From Colwellia sp. (lineage in GTDB: Bacteria > Pseudomonadota > Gammaproteobacteria > Enterobacterales > Alteromonadaceae): DNA of 64,000 bases. Both the position numbers and the translations under genes were made by a program. Location: contig JABSOZ010000006.1 in NCBI GenBank assembly GCA_013215295.1, forward strand, positions 1 to 64,000, read 5' to 3'. This document shows, piece after piece, positions 39,766-49,900 of this stretch; within the stretch, counting starts at the first letter, position 1, and each line of letters starts with the position of its first letter. The notes beneath the pieces are model-generated. The model was not told the origin of the DNA and made no database searches. It saw nothing but the letters and a program-made list of their open reading frames with translations.

Positions 39766-40550
39766 TGCCTGATGTATTAAACAGGGTAAAGATAGCCAAG
39801 TCATTTGGCTCGGCGAGCAAGTCGTATGATGTTTCATCTCGATTGCAGCGCTATACGGGCAAACATTTGATGTCATTATTGCCCAATAGAACCGATATAA
39901 CGATTGTTGATTTGGGCTCTGGTACGGGTTTTTTTACTGACATATTAGCCAGCAAATACCAACAGACCATTGGCGTTGATATTTCAAATAAAATGCTAAC
40001 TTTTGCTCAAGAAAATCGCAGCAAGGAAATTAGTTGGTTAGAAGCAGATGCCTACCATCTACCTTTAAAAGATAATAGTATTGACGTTATCTATTCAAAC
40101 TTGGTTATACAATGGTGTGATCATTTAGATATTATTGTTAAAGAAATTTTACGGGTATTAAAACCTGGCGGCTTATTTATATTTTCTACATTACTCGATG
40201 GGACTTTACATGAGTTAAAGTCATCTTGGGCACAAGTAGATGATGAAAAGCATGTTATTGACTTTAAAACACCAGAATATATGGAATCAGTTTTCGATAA
40301 TGGTTCATGTAAATTACTTGAACATAAAACTAAAAATTTGGTTTTAGAGTACCAAAATGTTATGCATTTAGCGCGAGAATTAAAAGGGCTTGGCGCTAAT
40401 CACGTAGCAAAAGAAAAAGGGAAAGGATTAGCGGGTAAAGATAAATGGAATAAGATGACGAGTAGTTATCAGGATTTTCAAGAACCCAGTGGGATTTACC
40501 CCGCTACTTACAGTGTGTACTCTGGAATTGTAGTAAAATTAAATGATTAA
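39765..40550 (+). CDS. bioC: Malonyl-ACP O-methyltransferase
   Basis: A 261-aa SAM-dependent methyltransferase that starts pimelate synthesis by masking malonyl-ACP. SAM motif I is VDLGSGTGFFTDIL, followed by the acidic GVDISNKML and YSNLVIQWC. Overlaps bioF by one base and bioD by eight. No bioH is visible in the window, so the demethylating esterase lies elsewhere. Confidence 0.95.
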   Translation: MPDVLNRVKIAKSFGSASKSYDVSSRLQRYTGKHLMSLLPNRTDITIVDLGSGTGFFTDILASKYQQTIGVDISNKMLTFAQENRSKEISWLEADAYHLPLKDNSIDVIYSNLVIQWCDHLDIIVKEILRVLKPGGLFIFSTLLDGTLHELKSSWAQVDDEKHVIDFKTPEYMESVFDNGSCKLLEHKTKNLVLEYQNVMHLARELKGLGANHVAKEKGKGLAGKDKWNKMTSSYQDFQEPSGIYPATYSVYSGIVVKLND

Positions 40551-41232
40551 ACTTTTCATTACTGCAACAGACACTGATGCAGGCAAAACTTATGTCGCTC
40601 AATTAATTACGGCGGCTTTGGTGCAAAAAAATTATCAGGTAGCTGTTTATAAACCTATTTCAGCAGGGTGTGAAATTAAACATTTAGCTGATGGCATAAG
40701 ACTTGTTAATGAAGATGCACAACTTCTTCGACAACAGGCAAACTGCGGGCAAAGTATTAATGAAATTAATCCTATTGCATTCCAACCTGCGATTGCACCG
40801 CACATTGCGGCTGACTTAATTAATGTTGAAATTAAACTCAACGATATTATGGCTGGATTTGAAAATGTTATTGCTAGAGGCAGTGATATTGTTATTACCG
40901 AAGGTGCTGGTGGTTGGCGATTACCATTAGGAAAAGGTAAGTTTTTATCTGAATTTGCTCTGCAGACTAAGCAACAAGTAATTTTAGTGGTCAATATGAA
41001 ACTAGGGTGCTTAAACCATGCAGTACTTACCTATGAAACTATATTAGCAGATGGACTTGAATGTATTGGTTGGGTCGCAAATTGTACTGAGCCGATGAGT
41101 TACTTAGACGAGAATATAGCAGAACTACGTTCACTTATTGACTCACCGCTTATAGCAAAACTCGGTTTTGAAACAGATATTAAAAAGGCAGTGTCAGTAA
41201 TCGATTTATCTTCAATTACTGAACTGCTTTAA
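40543..41232 (+). CDS. bioD: Dethiobiotin synthetase
   Basis: A 229-aa ATP-dependent carboxylase closing the ureido ring of dethiobiotin. The P-loop is ATDTDAGKTYV at residues 6-16, and TEGAGGWRLPLG is the conserved second motif. It overlaps bioC by eight bases and ends the bio operon before the terminator at 41270. Confidence 0.97.
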   Translation: MIKLFITATDTDAGKTYVAQLITAALVQKNYQVAVYKPISAGCEIKHLADGIRLVNEDAQLLRQQANCGQSINEINPIAFQPAIAPHIAADLINVEIKLNDIMAGFENVIARGSDIVITEGAGGWRLPLGKGKFLSEFALQTKQQVILVVNMKLGCLNHAVLTYETILADGLECIGWVANCTEPMSYLDENIAELRSLIDSPLIAKLGFETDIKKAVSVIDLSSITELL

Positions 41233-41269
41233 TCTTATATTGTTATATTAGATAAGAGCTGTATTGAAT

Positions 41270-41297
41270 AAAGTGAACTGACTTTTTTGTTCACTTT
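41270..41297. terminator. Terminator between bioD and pepE
   Basis: AAAGTGAAC/GTTCACTTT stem whose loop contains TTTTTT, between converging genes. The T-run sits in the loop rather than after the stem, which is unusual. Confidence 0.65.
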
Positions 41298-41328
41298 ATG
41301 CCTTTCATTCAAATATAGTTCCCTAAGT

Positions 41329-42051
41329 TTATAATAAATGGCTAATCTCTTCATTAACGCCAATAGTACGTTTACTTCCACCTACGAATAAAAAACCATC
41401 AGGTTTTTCTATTTCCTCAAAAGCAATTAGCGACAACTTATCATCTACTAACTTTAAAGCACTTCCTTCGACAATACCCACAATAGGCATTTCAGGGTTA
41501 ATTACCATAAATTCGGCTAAACGCTGTTCTCTAGTTTCACCATTATGCCCAGGGGGATTAAAGTCTGTGTAATGAGGATTCAGTTGAAAAGGCACTAAGT
41601 TCAGTGCTGTAAAACTGCTAGGTTCTATAATTGGCATATCATTTGTGGTGCAAATACTTGTACCCGCAACATTAGAACCCGCACTCCAACCAATATAGGG
41701 TACGCCCAAATTCACTTTTTCCTTGATTGCGCAGAGCAAATCATTTTCATAGAGTTGGTGTAATAAGTGAAAAGTATTCCCACCGCCTATGACGATTGCT
41801 TTTGCGTTATTGACTGCGGTAACAGCGTCATCAAACTGATGTATTCCTTTAACATTAATGTTTAATGATCTTAAGGCACTTTGTACCTTATCTGTGTAAT
41901 CGTCATAATTTACCGTAACACCTGCGTAAGGAATAAATAATATATCTTTAATTCCGTCTAAATGATCTTCAATCATTGTTTTTGCATGTTCTAAATAGGG
42001 CGTTTGGCCTGCGCGCGAACTACTGATCAGTAATAATTTTTTACTCGTCAT
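41329..42051 (-). CDS. pepE: Dipeptidase E-like serine peptidase (S51)
   Basis: A 240-aa cytoplasmic peptidase of family S51, which cleaves Asp-X dipeptides. The nucleophile Ser is in GWSAGSNVAG near residue 123, and GGGNTFHLLHQLY and NPHYTDFNPPGHNGETREQR are family blocks. Length is slightly above Salmonella PepE (229 aa). Convergent with bioD. Confidence 0.92.
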   Translation of the reverse strand: MTSKKLLLISSSRAGQTPYLEHAKTMIEDHLDGIKDILFIPYAGVTVNYDDYTDKVQSALRSLNINVKGIHQFDDAVTAVNNAKAIVIGGGNTFHLLHQLYENDLLCAIKEKVNLGVPYIGWSAGSNVAGTSICTTNDMPIIEPSSFTALNLVPFQLNPHYTDFNPPGHNGETREQRLAEFMVINPEMPIVGIVEGSALKLVDDKLSLIAFEEIEKPDGFLFVGGSKRTIGVNEEISHLL

Positions 42052-42101
42052 TATATTTCTCTTATGTCGTCTTCGTTTTAAATCTTAAATATTTATCAAG
42101 C

Positions 42102-42509
42102 TCAAAGCTCTGATTGATTTAGTTGGCTCATACAGGCGCTGGCAATAAATCCTGACCGTGTTTTATATGCTGAAGATTTACTCACCCGATCATCAATTTG
42201 TTTGATGAGTAATTCAGGTAAGGTGACATTGATTTTATGACTTTTACCTAAATAGGGTGTTATGTCGATATCAATAACTCCCCAGATAACACCTGGATAT
42301 TTATCTAGATGATGTTCAATAGTTGTAGCGTGGGGAATAGCTTCACCATACTCCGCTAATATAGAAAGGTGCGTCGCAATGCTTTCATTTATTTTACTCA
42401 ACGACACATCAATGTTCTCGCCATTACATTCACAACCCGGTAAATCAGGAACACTTACCTTGTAGCTTTCTACTCCCATAATTTTCTTTAACACGATAGG
42501 GTATTTCAT
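42102..42509 (-). CDS. HicB-like antitoxin-family protein without a HicA partner
   Basis: A 135-aa protein. The N-terminal part (MKYPIVLKK...YKVSVPDLPGCECNGENIDVSLSKINESIATHL) is the HicB fold, and the C-terminal part (INVTLPELLIKQIDDRVSKSSAYKTRSGFIASA) is a ribbon-helix-helix DNA-binding domain. A strong Shine-Dalgarno sequence (AAGGAGGTT) precedes the ATG. No HicA-type toxin gene was found on either side, so it may be an orphan or a regulator. Confidence 0.85.
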   Translation of the reverse strand: MKYPIVLKKIMGVESYKVSVPDLPGCECNGENIDVSLSKINESIATHLSILAEYGEAIPHATTIEHHLDKYPGVIWGVIDIDITPYLGKSHKINVTLPELLIKQIDDRVSKSSAYKTRSGFIASACMSQLNQSEL

Positions 42510-42539
42510 TTTAACCTCCTTTTAAATCATTATACCACC

Positions 42540-42660
42540 ATAACCCTGATACCTCCCCAAGTCAACACGAAGGCAACCCCAATAACTCTGCCGCAAAGTA
42601 AGTTGCAACCCCGATAACTCCATATGGCGTGAATAAAGAAACCCTGGTAACTCCATATTA
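42540..42660 (-). repeat. Four imperfect copies of a GGAGTTAT-C-GGGGTT motif
   Basis: Read on the minus strand: GGAGTTACCAGGGTTTC, GGAGTTATCGGGGTTGC, AGAGTTATTGGGGTTGC and GGAGGTATCAGGGTTAT, spaced about 32-40 bp. They lie directly upstream of the hicB-like gene. A 44-codon frame on that strand runs through them (starting MELPGFLYSRHMELSG) and stops just before the hicB Shine-Dalgarno sequence, but this is probably a consequence of the repeats. Confidence 0.6.
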
Positions 42661-42981
42661 TAATGTAGTAAGCATTTACTCGGTCTTCAACGTACTAAAT
42701 TTGTCATATGTTTTGAATGGTTATCTAAACACTAACGTATTCATATACTTGGTTTTATTTGTTTAGTCAGGGGTTCTTGGAGTTGTTATGTGAGCAGTGT
42801 TTGAATATTTTAGACAACAATAATTATTGTTCTTGTTTTAAATAAGGTTTATATCGGTTGAAATAATAAGATGTATTACCTAGGTATAACCAGAGGAGAT
42901 GCTAAGAAATGATCATATAGTGGTTTTAATAATGAGAAGATTGAGTAATAGGTTTGACCTGTTTTTAGTTTCGACATAAAA

Positions 42982-43006
42982 AAGCCGCTAATAAAATTAG
43001 CGGCTT
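42982..43006 (-). terminator. Terminator of the alkaline phosphatase gene
   Basis: An 11-bp stem AAGCCGCTAAT/ATTAGCGGCTT with AAA loop, followed on the minus strand by a T-run. Confidence 0.9.
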
Positions 43007-43034
43007 AAGTTGTATAAAGTTGAAGCCTCAACGT

Positions 43035-44438
43035 TTAGTTTTTACCGAGAAGTATAAATATTTTCTTGGCTATATCGGTATTATCAATCTTACCTTTAAA
43101 CTCTTCACTGCTGTTTCCTAAACTATGAACAGGAACATCAATTGCGGTATGACCACCAGATGTCCATCCAGTGTTGGTTCTAACATCAATGATTTTTTTA
43201 ATTGAGCTTTCTATTATCTGACTCATCATGGGTTTATGAGTCTTTGACTTTGCTTGTGTATTAAGTTTTTTGTATGTTGATAATTTTTCAATTGCCATGT
43301 TTTTTGCTAATTGAATTTGCTTAACTTCTTTCTCAGTAACTTTAAATTTAAGTAATTTCGTTAACAGGTTTTGTGTAATTGTCTTTTCTGATATTTTTTT
43401 CGCGATTGCTCTCGGTGAACTTTTCATTGTACGTAAAATTTCAGGATTCCATTCATACTTTCCATTGGCCCCAATAGTCAGACCACCAGTACTGTGATCA
43501 GCTGTTAATATCACTAACGTATCGGGGTTTTGTTTTACGTATTGCTCTAAGTAGATCATTGTTTTCGCTAAGTCTGACATTTCAGCCATTGCGGTGGCAA
43601 TATCATTTGAATGACCAGCCCAATCAATTTGGCTAGCTTCAACTAATAAAAAATAACCTTCGGTATTTTCTAATTGTTTAATAGCCGATTTAGTCATTGT
43701 TGATAATCGATAATTATTACTGTCATCGAGTGCCGATGGTAAACCTTTATCAGCAAACAAGCCGATCACAGGTGTATTCTCCTGCAGTTTACTTAATGAA
43801 TTATAGTTATCTATGTATTGAAATCCTGATGCTTTAAATTCTTCAATCAAGTTTCTATCATCACGAATAAAATATTTCCAACCACCACCTAAATAAACAT
43901 CAGCCTTAATACCCTTGTCTAAATAACTGTCAGCAATTTCATTGTAGTTTTCTCTACTTACATTATGTGACAAATATGAAGCTGGAGTTGCATGGTTTAT
44001 TTGAGAAGTTACTACCACACCCGTTTTTTTACCTTGTTTTTTAGCAAATTCTAGAACGGTCTCGACACTGTTTTTATTAACATCTAATGCAATCGCACCA
44101 TTATAAGTTTTAAAACCAGTAGCAAGCGCGGTTGCTCCCGCAGCAGAATCAGTCACTACACCGGATACTCTAGCGGGATAGGTACTTGCCGAACCAACAA
44201 GTAAACGGTCAAATACTGTTTCTTCAATATGTTCAGTCAGTGGATCGTCATTAAAATAGCGGTAAGATGTTGTATAAGCGGGTCCCATGCCATCTGCTAT
44301 TACCATAATGATATTTTTTGGTGATTGCATTTCTTCGATAGGGTTAACTGTCAAAACAGCAGTTTCCGAAGCACTTTTAATCGTTTCACAGGCTGACAAA
44401 GCAAGTACGATACTGACAGCAGAGAGGAGTTTTTTCAT
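43035..44438 (-). CDS. Alkaline phosphatase, lipoprotein form
   Basis: A 467-aa PhoA-superfamily phosphatase with a lipoprotein signal (lipobox LSAC, Cys18), so probably membrane-anchored facing the periplasm or outside. Metal and nucleophile motifs: VIADGMGPAY, the phosphorylated Ser in VTDSAAGATALATG, EASQIDWAGHSND, LTADHSTGG and GWTSGGHTAID. In this locus its likely task is removing phosphate from nucleotides released by the neighbouring nuclease. It lies downstream of the nuclease and TetR genes on the same strand. Confidence 0.93.
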   Translation of the reverse strand: MKKLLSAVSIVLALSACETIKSASETAVLTVNPIEEMQSPKNIIMVIADGMGPAYTTSYRYFNDDPLTEHIEETVFDRLLVGSASTYPARVSGVVTDSAAGATALATGFKTYNGAIALDVNKNSVETVLEFAKKQGKKTGVVVTSQINHATPASYLSHNVSRENYNEIADSYLDKGIKADVYLGGGWKYFIRDDRNLIEEFKASGFQYIDNYNSLSKLQENTPVIGLFADKGLPSALDDSNNYRLSTMTKSAIKQLENTEGYFLLVEASQIDWAGHSNDIATAMAEMSDLAKTMIYLEQYVKQNPDTLVILTADHSTGGLTIGANGKYEWNPEILRTMKSSPRAIAKKISEKTITQNLLTKLLKFKVTEKEVKQIQLAKNMAIEKLSTYKKLNTQAKSKTHKPMMSQIIESSIKKIIDVRTNTGWTSGGHTAIDVPVHSLGNSSEEFKGKIDNTDIAKKIFILLGKN

Positions 44439-44483
44439 TTTTTACTTCTTGTATAAGTTTTTATTAAATTATTATTGAATGAT

Positions 44484-45680
44484 TTACTTTTTGAGTAACA
44501 GATCTACCCACACCATTCTATGATCTGAAGATGCTGCTCTATCTTTTATCAATCTAAAGGTATCTTCATCTTCTGTTGGCCAATAAACCCCTGAATTTGT
44601 AATATCAATGCCAGTTTTTGACGGTAAAACGTAATCTGCTCTCATTCGCCAAAAAGCGGTATGATGCATTGCGTTAACACTATCGGGGCTATGCTTTTTT
44701 GCGCCGCGGCTTTGAGGCATAACATCTTGAATATTATTATGCGTTAATAAATTCGAAATTCCTGCAGTCATAGCACTTCCATCAACACTAGACGCATTTA
44801 AATCGCCAAGAATAACAAAAGGGGGCGAGTCTTTTAAACCACCTTTTTCACCCATGTCGTCATATATGTAACCTGATTTGTCAGTCGTTATGTAATCTGT
44901 CCAGAAACGTATTTCATCATGATTACGTTTACCATTTCTATCTTCAGGTCCGTCAAACACCGGTGGTGTAGGGTGACTTGCTAAAATATGAATTGTTTGT
45001 CCGTTAACTTCGACAGGAATATCCCAATGAGACTTTGAAGATAGTCTACTATTTTTCCATGCCTCTTCGCTAAACCAAGGTTTAGCCGTTGTTGGGTCTA
45101 TCGGCTTAAGAGCGTTAGGCATATCTTGCCATTTAAAATATTGAAAGGTACGTATGTTTTTAAAATTTATAGGGTACTTTGAAAGTAACGCCATGCCAAA
45201 ATGGCCTGGGAAGTGACCGTAGCCAAATCCATCACCGGGTAAAACACCTTTTTTTCCATTGCCATCTAAATCAAAGCCAGAGTTAACACCTGTATTTACT
45301 TCACCTTGATAGAAATAGGGGAAATTAATTGCATCTTGACCATTTTGGCTGGTATTTAAATACTTATTAATGAAGGTTTTTAGTGAATTGTGTTGATTGT
45401 TATCCGTGTTTTCTTGATTATCAAATTCGTTAAGTAAAATAATATCAGGGTTAACACGTTGAATAATTTCAGCAATATTTCTTATTTGTTGGTGATTATT
45501 ATCTAAAGCATGTTGCAATGCTTTATTTGACACCTTAGACGTTTCTTTGCTTTCTAGAGGCTGGTAATTTAACGCCTCCATACTTACGTTAAATGTAGCT
45601 ATTTTGAGTTGTTCAGCTTGTGTTGTGCTCATATAAGTCAACGCTAAAGTCATCGTCAGGTGTAAAAGTGATTTTTTCAT
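44484..45680 (-). CDS. Secreted endonuclease/exonuclease/phosphatase-family nuclease
   Basis: About 398 aa with a signal peptide (MKKSLLHLTMTLALTYMSTTQA). Catalytic EEP motifs are present: LKIATFNVSME, LLNEFDNQEN (metal-binding Glu), ILASHPTPPV, VILGDLNASSVDG and ASSDHRMVWV (Asp-His). It could degrade extracellular DNA or RNA or act as a phosphodiesterase. The frame also allows the ATG at 45686, which overlaps the TetR stop (TAATGATAATG), so it is translationally coupled to the regulator. Confidence 0.9.
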   Translation of the reverse strand: MKKSLLHLTMTLALTYMSTTQAEQLKIATFNVSMEALNYQPLESKETSKVSNKALQHALDNNHQQIRNIAEIIQRVNPDIILLNEFDNQENTDNNQHNSLKTFINKYLNTSQNGQDAINFPYFYQGEVNTGVNSGFDLDGNGKKGVLPGDGFGYGHFPGHFGMALLSKYPINFKNIRTFQYFKWQDMPNALKPIDPTTAKPWFSEEAWKNSRLSSKSHWDIPVEVNGQTIHILASHPTPPVFDGPEDRNGKRNHDEIRFWTDYITTDKSGYIYDDMGEKGGLKDSPPFVILGDLNASSVDGSAMTAGISNLLTHNNIQDVMPQSRGAKKHSPDSVNAMHHTAFWRMRADYVLPSKTGIDITNSGVYWPTEDEDTFRLIKDRAASSDHRMVWVDLLLKK

Positions 45681-45685
45681 TATCA

Positions 45686-46318
45686 TTATTTTAAACCACA
45701 GCCGCGTAAAATCATGTCGGTTAAGAATGAAATAACATGTTCTACATCTTCTTCTTCATATTCTGCTCTATTCATGATTGTTAAAATTTGTGTTTCAAAG
45801 TCAGCATAGTGTTGTGTTGAAGACCAAATAAGAAATATCAAATGTATGGGATCAACATCTCGCATTTCACCATTATCTATCCATTTTTGGAAGAGTTGTG
45901 CTTTTTCTCTTACCCATTTTCGTTGATAGGTACGTGCAAAATCTTTTAAATGTTGCGCGCCTTGGATAATCTCCATGGCATAAATCTTTGATGATTCAGG
46001 GTGTTTGAATGACATTCTTACTTTTGCATCAATAAACTTTTCGATAGCCGCTTTAGGTCCATCTTCTGGGGTAATATCACCAATACCCTCATCCCACATT
46101 TGTAACGTATGTTCTAGCACGGCATGGTAAATATTTTCTTTATTCTTAAAATAGTAAAGTATATTGGCTTTAGGTAGACCCGCTCTATCTGCAATTGACT
46201 GCACGGTAGCGCCTTTATAGCCTTGTAAAACAAATTCAGTACTCGCCGCAATTAAAATTTTATGTTGGCTTTGAACTCGAATGTTCCCTGTTTTTTTTAT
46301 TTCTTTGTTATTTTTCAT
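45686..46318 (-). CDS. RutR-like TetR-family regulator
   Basis: A 210-aa repressor. The N-terminal helix-turn-helix (about 18-65, ILIAASTEFVLQGYKGATVQSIADRAGLPKANILYYF) and the C-terminal domain align well, from memory, with E. coli RutR, notably DPIHLIFLIWSSTQHYADF against DPQHLIFMIWASTQHYADF. RutR binds uracil or thymine and recognises TTGACCA-NN-TGGTCAA. Matching palindromes occur at 50222, 56361, 63087, 13100 and, weaker, at 46400 upstream of this gene. It is coupled to the downstream nuclease gene and likely controls the nucleoside locus. Confidence 0.9.
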   Translation of the reverse strand: MKNNKEIKKTGNIRVQSQHKILIAASTEFVLQGYKGATVQSIADRAGLPKANILYYFKNKENIYHAVLEHTLQMWDEGIGDITPEDGPKAAIEKFIDAKVRMSFKHPESSKIYAMEIIQGAQHLKDFARTYQRKWVREKAQLFQKWIDNGEMRDVDPIHLIFLIWSSTQHYADFETQILTIMNRAEYEEEDVEHVISFLTDMILRGCGLK

Positions 46319-46984
46319 AAAGTTGCTCTATATTTAGAATGCATAAACAAAACATTTCAAGTGAAATTGTTATTATTATTTTACTTTCACACTACCTGTT
46401 GACCATATAGTTAAGTTTTATGGTTTGTTAGAATCAAGCCTCTTTTTCAAAAATAACGAAGTGACAAATCTACATTTAGTAATGAAATTCCACTATAAAT
46501 GTTTACTCAATTATATGGAAGGGAACTTTGCCATACGGTGAGATATTTTATATATAGTACGTGTGTGCTATTTTCATGATTACCTCTTAAATAATGTAGT
46601 AACCACTTGTATTATATGCATTAAACTCATATCTTTGCTTTTTAGTTACTTACTGGTTGAACAGGTATATAACTAAAGAGCATAAGTATCGGATTATAAA
46701 TAATAATTTTTTATATAAAACTATCTTCATTATTAATTCCAGTGATAGCGTTTATTTCTTATTTATCTTATTGTTTATTAAGTGTATTTATTGATTCTGC
46801 TAATTCAGAGTTGGTCATATGTAATTTGATTTATAAAAAGTGTGAAAATATGTAATGAAAATGACATAAAAATCTGGTCTAATTTCCCTCGAAATATAAA
46901 AACAGAGCAACTGGTTAAGTTTTTTGGTTGCTAAAAAAAATAATAAGTAATCGACACTTTAAAAACATAATCAAGGAATAAAAG
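46319..46984. other. 666-bp divergent intergenic region, regulator/TonB receptor
   Basis: AT-rich spacer between the RutR-like gene and the TonB-dependent receptor. It carries a weak RutR-type palindrome at 46400-46413, an isolated TGGTTA half-site near 46912, and the receptor's AAGGAATAAAAG ribosome binding site. No gene is seen. Its length suggests complex control. Confidence 0.6.
46400..46413. promoter_or_regulatory. Weak RutR-type operator upstream of the regulator
   Basis: TGACCA-TA-TAGTTA: a perfect left half and a right half with two changes from TGGTCA. It lies 82 bp upstream of the regulator's start codon, a position suited to autoregulation. Confidence 0.45.
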
Positions 46985-49900
46985 ATGAACACGCATCGTC
47001 TCTCACTCATAACAGGCGCAGTAGTTTTAGCGCTTGGACTTTCTACATCAGCTATGGCTTCTGATACATCTTCCGGTATTAGAGGAAGTATTGTAAATTC
47101 GACAGGTGAAATTTCAGTTAATGCAAAAATTGAAATTTTACACGGACCATCTGGTACTAAAACGGTAACTAGATCAAATGACACGGGTAAATTCTCAAGT
47201 AAAGGTCTTCGTGTTGGCGGACCGTATACGATAAAAGTTACAGGTGAAAACGGTGTTAATGTATATAAAAATATTTACTTAACGTTAGGTGATACTTTCC
47301 GTTTAAATGCTGAATTAATATCTACTGACAACGTAGAACGTATTTCAGTTACAGGTAGTAATGTTTTTTCAAATAACATTGGCAGCAACAGTTATTTTAG
47401 CGCTGACGATATCACAAACTCCCCTAGCTTTAACCGTGACATTAAAGATATTGTTCGTAATAATCCGCTTGCAGTTTTATCTTCAAAAGATGGTGAATTA
47501 AGTGTTGCTGGTACTAACCCACGATTCAATAGTATTAGTGTTGACGGTATCGGTCAAAATGATGACTTTGGTTTGAACGCTAATGGCTACCCAACTACAC
47601 GCTCTCCAATTTCATTAGATGCTATTGAGCAAGTTACTATTGACGTAACTCCTTTCAATGCAAAAGATAGTGGTTTCCAAGGCGCAAAAATTAATGCTGT
47701 AACTAAATCAGGTACGAATACCTTGTCTGGTACATTCTTTTATGAAACACAAAACGATGACATGGCTGGCACACCTAAAAATAATACTATTGAAGATCCT
47801 ACCAAAAGGGAAGCTCCATTAGATTTTGACGAAACAACCTTTGGTGCAACGCTTGGTGGCGCATTTATAGAAGACGAATTGTTCTTTTTTGCTTCTTACG
47901 AATATTATGAAGCATCTTCAACAGTTGAGTGGGGACCAGATGGAGCCAATGTACCTAATCCAACACGTGCAAATCTTGCTGATGTTGAAGCAGTAAAACA
48001 AATAGCACGTGATGTTTACGGTGTAGAACCCGGTGACTGGAATGAAACACCTGCGATTGAAGATGAAAAAATATTATTAAAACTAGATTGGAACATAAAT
48101 GACGAGCACCGTGCTGCTTTTACTTACCAATATAGCAAAGGTAATAGTACGCGTAACCAGTCAAGTCACCCATATGAATTACGCTTATCATCTCATTGGT
48201 ACAACAGAACTGAAGAATTAAATAACTATGCATTTAAACTTTATTCTGATTGGAATGATGATTTATCAACACAATTTAGTTTAACTTACCTTGACAACCC
48301 AACGACTCAAGCATCATTAGGTGACTTTTCAGATACGGTTATTAAAGCGGATTCTGGTGATATCGCTATGGGTGCCGATCATTCTCGTCACTCAAATGAC
48401 TTACATAAAAAGACCTTTATCATGTCTTTAGATGGTGATTACTTGGTTGGTGATCATAGTTTAACGTTTGGTTATCAATTTAAACGTTTAGATATTTTTA
48501 ATTTATTCTTACAAAACACTAAAGGAGATTATGTATTTAATAGTATTGAAGATTTTGAGAATCAAATCGCCAGTTCAATTAAATATCAAAATACGACTAG
48601 CTTAGATCCTAATGATGCAGCAGCTTCATTTGTACGTGATGAACATGCATTTTATATTCATGATGAATGGATGTTTAATGACGAAATCACAATTGATATG
48701 GGTGTAAGGTATGAAATGTTGGCATCAAATGATAAGCCAATATTTAACGATCAAATGTTAGAACGTACTGGTTATGATAATACTGAAAACTTAGATGGTG
48801 TAGGTATTATATTACCACGATTTGGAATTAAGTGGGACGCAACTGAAGACCTTATTGTACGCGGTGGTGTAGGCCGTTATTCTGGTGGTCAACCGACTGT
48901 TTGGGTTTCAAATGCATACTCAAATCCTGGTGTTGGTATTGGTAAAGTTGACTTAAGAAATGGTTCATTTGAAAATACTGATATCTCTGGCCCTCGTCAA
49001 GAAGATATGGATTCCGTTGCTAACTCAGAAAGGTATGCAGATACAAACTTTACAGATCCTAATTTTGATTTACCGTCAGATTGGCGTTTCCAGATAGCGG
49101 CTGACTATCGATTTGATATTCCATTTTTAGGTGATAACTTTATGTTCACCGCTGAGTATTTGTATAAAAAAGAAGAAAACACAGCTTTTTGGCAAGATGC
49201 TAGTTTATTCGGTGATGAAGATGGAACAACTGCTGACGGCGGTCGTATTATTTACGATGATCCTGATTATAATGAAGATTTAATGTTAACCAATACTGAC
49301 AAAGCAGGGCGCTCTAAAATTTTTAGTGTCGTGTTGAGTAAAGATTGGGACAGTGGTGTAAGCTTAACCACTTCATACACTAATCAAGACATCACTAGTG
49401 CACATACAAGTTCAAGTGCAACGGCTGGTAGTAATTATGGTTATAATCCTGTTATCAATCGTAACGAAGCCATTGTAGGTCGTTCTGGTTTTGAAACTGA
49501 ACATAGGCTTGTTGTTAACTTAGGTTATGCAACTGAATTCGTTGCTGGTTATAAAACGAACATCAACTTATTCTTCGAACGAAAGTCAGGAAAACCAATA
49601 ACTTTCTATGCTGATGGTAGCCGTGGCGGCGACTTAAATGACCCTTACGGCTTGTTAAGTCCAGGTACTTATAACGATTCATTCTTACCTTATATCCCTA
49701 CACCGGGTGATGAAAATGTAACGTTCACTTCACCGGAAGATGAAGCTGAGTTTTATGAAGTAGTTAACAGTTTAGGTTTGGCTAAATATGCAGGCGGTTA
49801 TTTACCAAAAGGTGTTGCTACAACACCTTGGGTTACAACCCTTGATTTAAGTGTTCGTCAAGAAATCCCTGGATTTAGTGAAGATCATAAAGGAACCGTT

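Larger units (their letters stand above)
42510..43034. other. 525-bp intergenic stretch with short degenerate repeats
   Basis: Apart from the repeat cluster at 42537-42660 and the terminator at 42982, nothing is recognised. An inverted-looking variant (GGGGTTCTTGGAGTTGTTATG) lies at 42772-42790. The rest is AT-rich without a gene. Confidence 0.55.

Noticed and set aside
42541-42670. 44-codon frame through the repeats upstream of hicB considered as HicA
   Set aside because: It does not resemble HicA (no GSHH motif) and follows the repeat periodicity.
46912-46917. TGGTTA near the Oar-type receptor considered as a RutR box
   Set aside because: Only one half-site; the partner half is absent at the required spacing.
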